From contig CADBLY010000070.1 in the NCBI GenBank assembly GCA_902795725.1, positions 1-5,834 of the forward strand: a DNA stretch of 5,834 bases, given 5' to 3'. Source of the DNA: an uncultured Erysipelotrichaceae bacterium. GTDB taxonomy: Bacteria > Bacillota_I > Bacilli_A > RF39 > UBA660. Below are positions 5,517 through 5,834 of the stretch, piece by piece; within the stretch, counting starts at the first letter, position 1; each line of letters opens with the position of its first letter. The translations under genes and the position numbers were made by a program. Under the pieces are notes generated by a model, which saw nothing but the letters and a program-made list of their open reading frames with translations, had not been told where the DNA came from and searched no databases.

Positions 5517-5834
5517 CTTATCACTAATACATTCTAAACCAGGTAATTTCTTACCCTCTAAAAGTTCTAAACAAGCTCCACCACCAGTAGATATATGACT
5601 AAAAGCATCTCTATATCCGAACTTTAAAGCAGCAGCAGCTGTATCTCCACCACCTATTATAACACGTCCCTTATTCTTTTTCAAAGCAGATAATAAGGCC
5701 TTCGTACCATTACTAAACTCATCTATTTCTGAATAACCAACTGGCCCATTCCACAAAACCGTTTTAGACTTATCTAAATACTTAGAAAACAGCTTAACTG
5801 TCTCACTTCCAATGTCAAGTCCCATCTCATCATC
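5514..5834 (-). CDS. pgk: Phosphoglycerate kinase, C-terminal part
   Basis: The last 106 residues of phosphoglycerate kinase, which transfers phosphate from 1,3-bisphosphoglycerate to ADP in glycolysis. The gene enters from beyond the right edge, with codons open to 5834; the Met at 5825 is internal. It contains the C-terminal-lobe nucleotide-binding landmarks: GLDIGSETV, WNGPVGYSE (usually WNGPMGVFE), the IIGGGDTAAA loop, and the near-invariant SHISTGGGACLELLEGKKLPG. The ending matches the family end, so the 3' side is complete; it stops with TAG. It is the most upstream gene seen of a compact operon that continues into the membrane protein, the glycosyltransferase and tpiA. The promoter lies outside the window, and gap (glyceraldehyde-3-phosphate dehydrogenase) could be upstream. 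Confidence 0.97.
   Translation of the reverse strand, partial: DDEMGLDIGSETVKLFSKYLDKSKTVLWNGPVGYSEIDEFSNGTKALLSALKKNKGRVIIGGGDTAAAALKFGYRDAFSHISTGGGACLELLEGKKLPGLECISDK

Noticed and set aside
50..5834. Mycoplasma-type genetic code (TGA as Trp)
   Set aside because: All Trp codons I checked are TGG and every gene is full length with TGA treated as stop.
1..5834. CRISPR arrays, insertion sequences, tRNA or rRNA genes, phage or defence genes
   Set aside because: No spaced direct repeats, transposase frames, terminal inverted repeats or RNA gene signatures were seen; nearly all sequence is explained by housekeeping-type genes.

Overview
This is an AT-rich window from a low-GC Firmicutes-type bacterium, probably from a Bacilli/Erysipelotrichia-like or Mollicutes-adjacent lineage. 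Three things point there: the base composition (G+C looks near or below 30%, not counted), Gram-positive-style AGGAGG/GGTGAT ribosome sites, and Spo0A, the master regulator of endospore formation, which is confined to Firmicutes. The diacylglycerol glucosyltransferase-like protein also fits. Tryptophan is encoded by TGG and every gene runs full length with TGA read as stop, so nothing suggests the mycoplasma code. Even so, all eight genes whose stop is visible end in TAA or TAG.

Layout from left to right. (1) Positions 26-626, minus strand: a two-gene operon, rpsP (ribosomal protein S16) then khpA (KH-domain RNA-binding protein). It has a perfect-consensus sigma-A promoter with a leader of about 16 nt and a strong terminator. 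(2) Positions 692-1559, plus strand: a divergently transcribed, membrane-anchored metallophosphoesterase of the YkuE type whose metal/catalytic motifs are partly degenerate, followed by its own terminator. (3) Positions 1560-1697: AT-rich spacer with no supported gene. (4) Positions 1698-2575, minus strand: spo0A with its terminator, ribosome site, sigma-A-like promoter and a possible pair of 0A boxes. (5) Positions 2594-5834, minus strand: a tightly packed operon, read right to left as pgk (3' end only), a LPG_synthase_TM/UPF0104 membrane protein, a GT4 glycosyltransferase of the diacylglycerol-glucosyltransferase type, and tpiA. The junctions are a 7-nt gap, a 1-nt overlap and an 11-nt overlap.

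Working picture. The large operon places two glycolytic enzymes (phosphoglycerate kinase and triosephosphate isomerase) on either side of two membrane/glycolipid genes. This could tie central carbon flux to envelope lipid synthesis, or may only reflect genome compaction. No clear terminator separates tpiA from spo0A, so read-through into the sporulation regulator is possible.

The most distinctive structural signal is that all three recognisable terminators begin at the same place, the first A of the preceding gene's TAA stop codon. The most distinctive protein signals are the altered motifs of the metallophosphoesterase and the short, divergent triosephosphate isomerase. I see no mobile element, CRISPR array, tRNA, rRNA or clearly novel multi-gene system.
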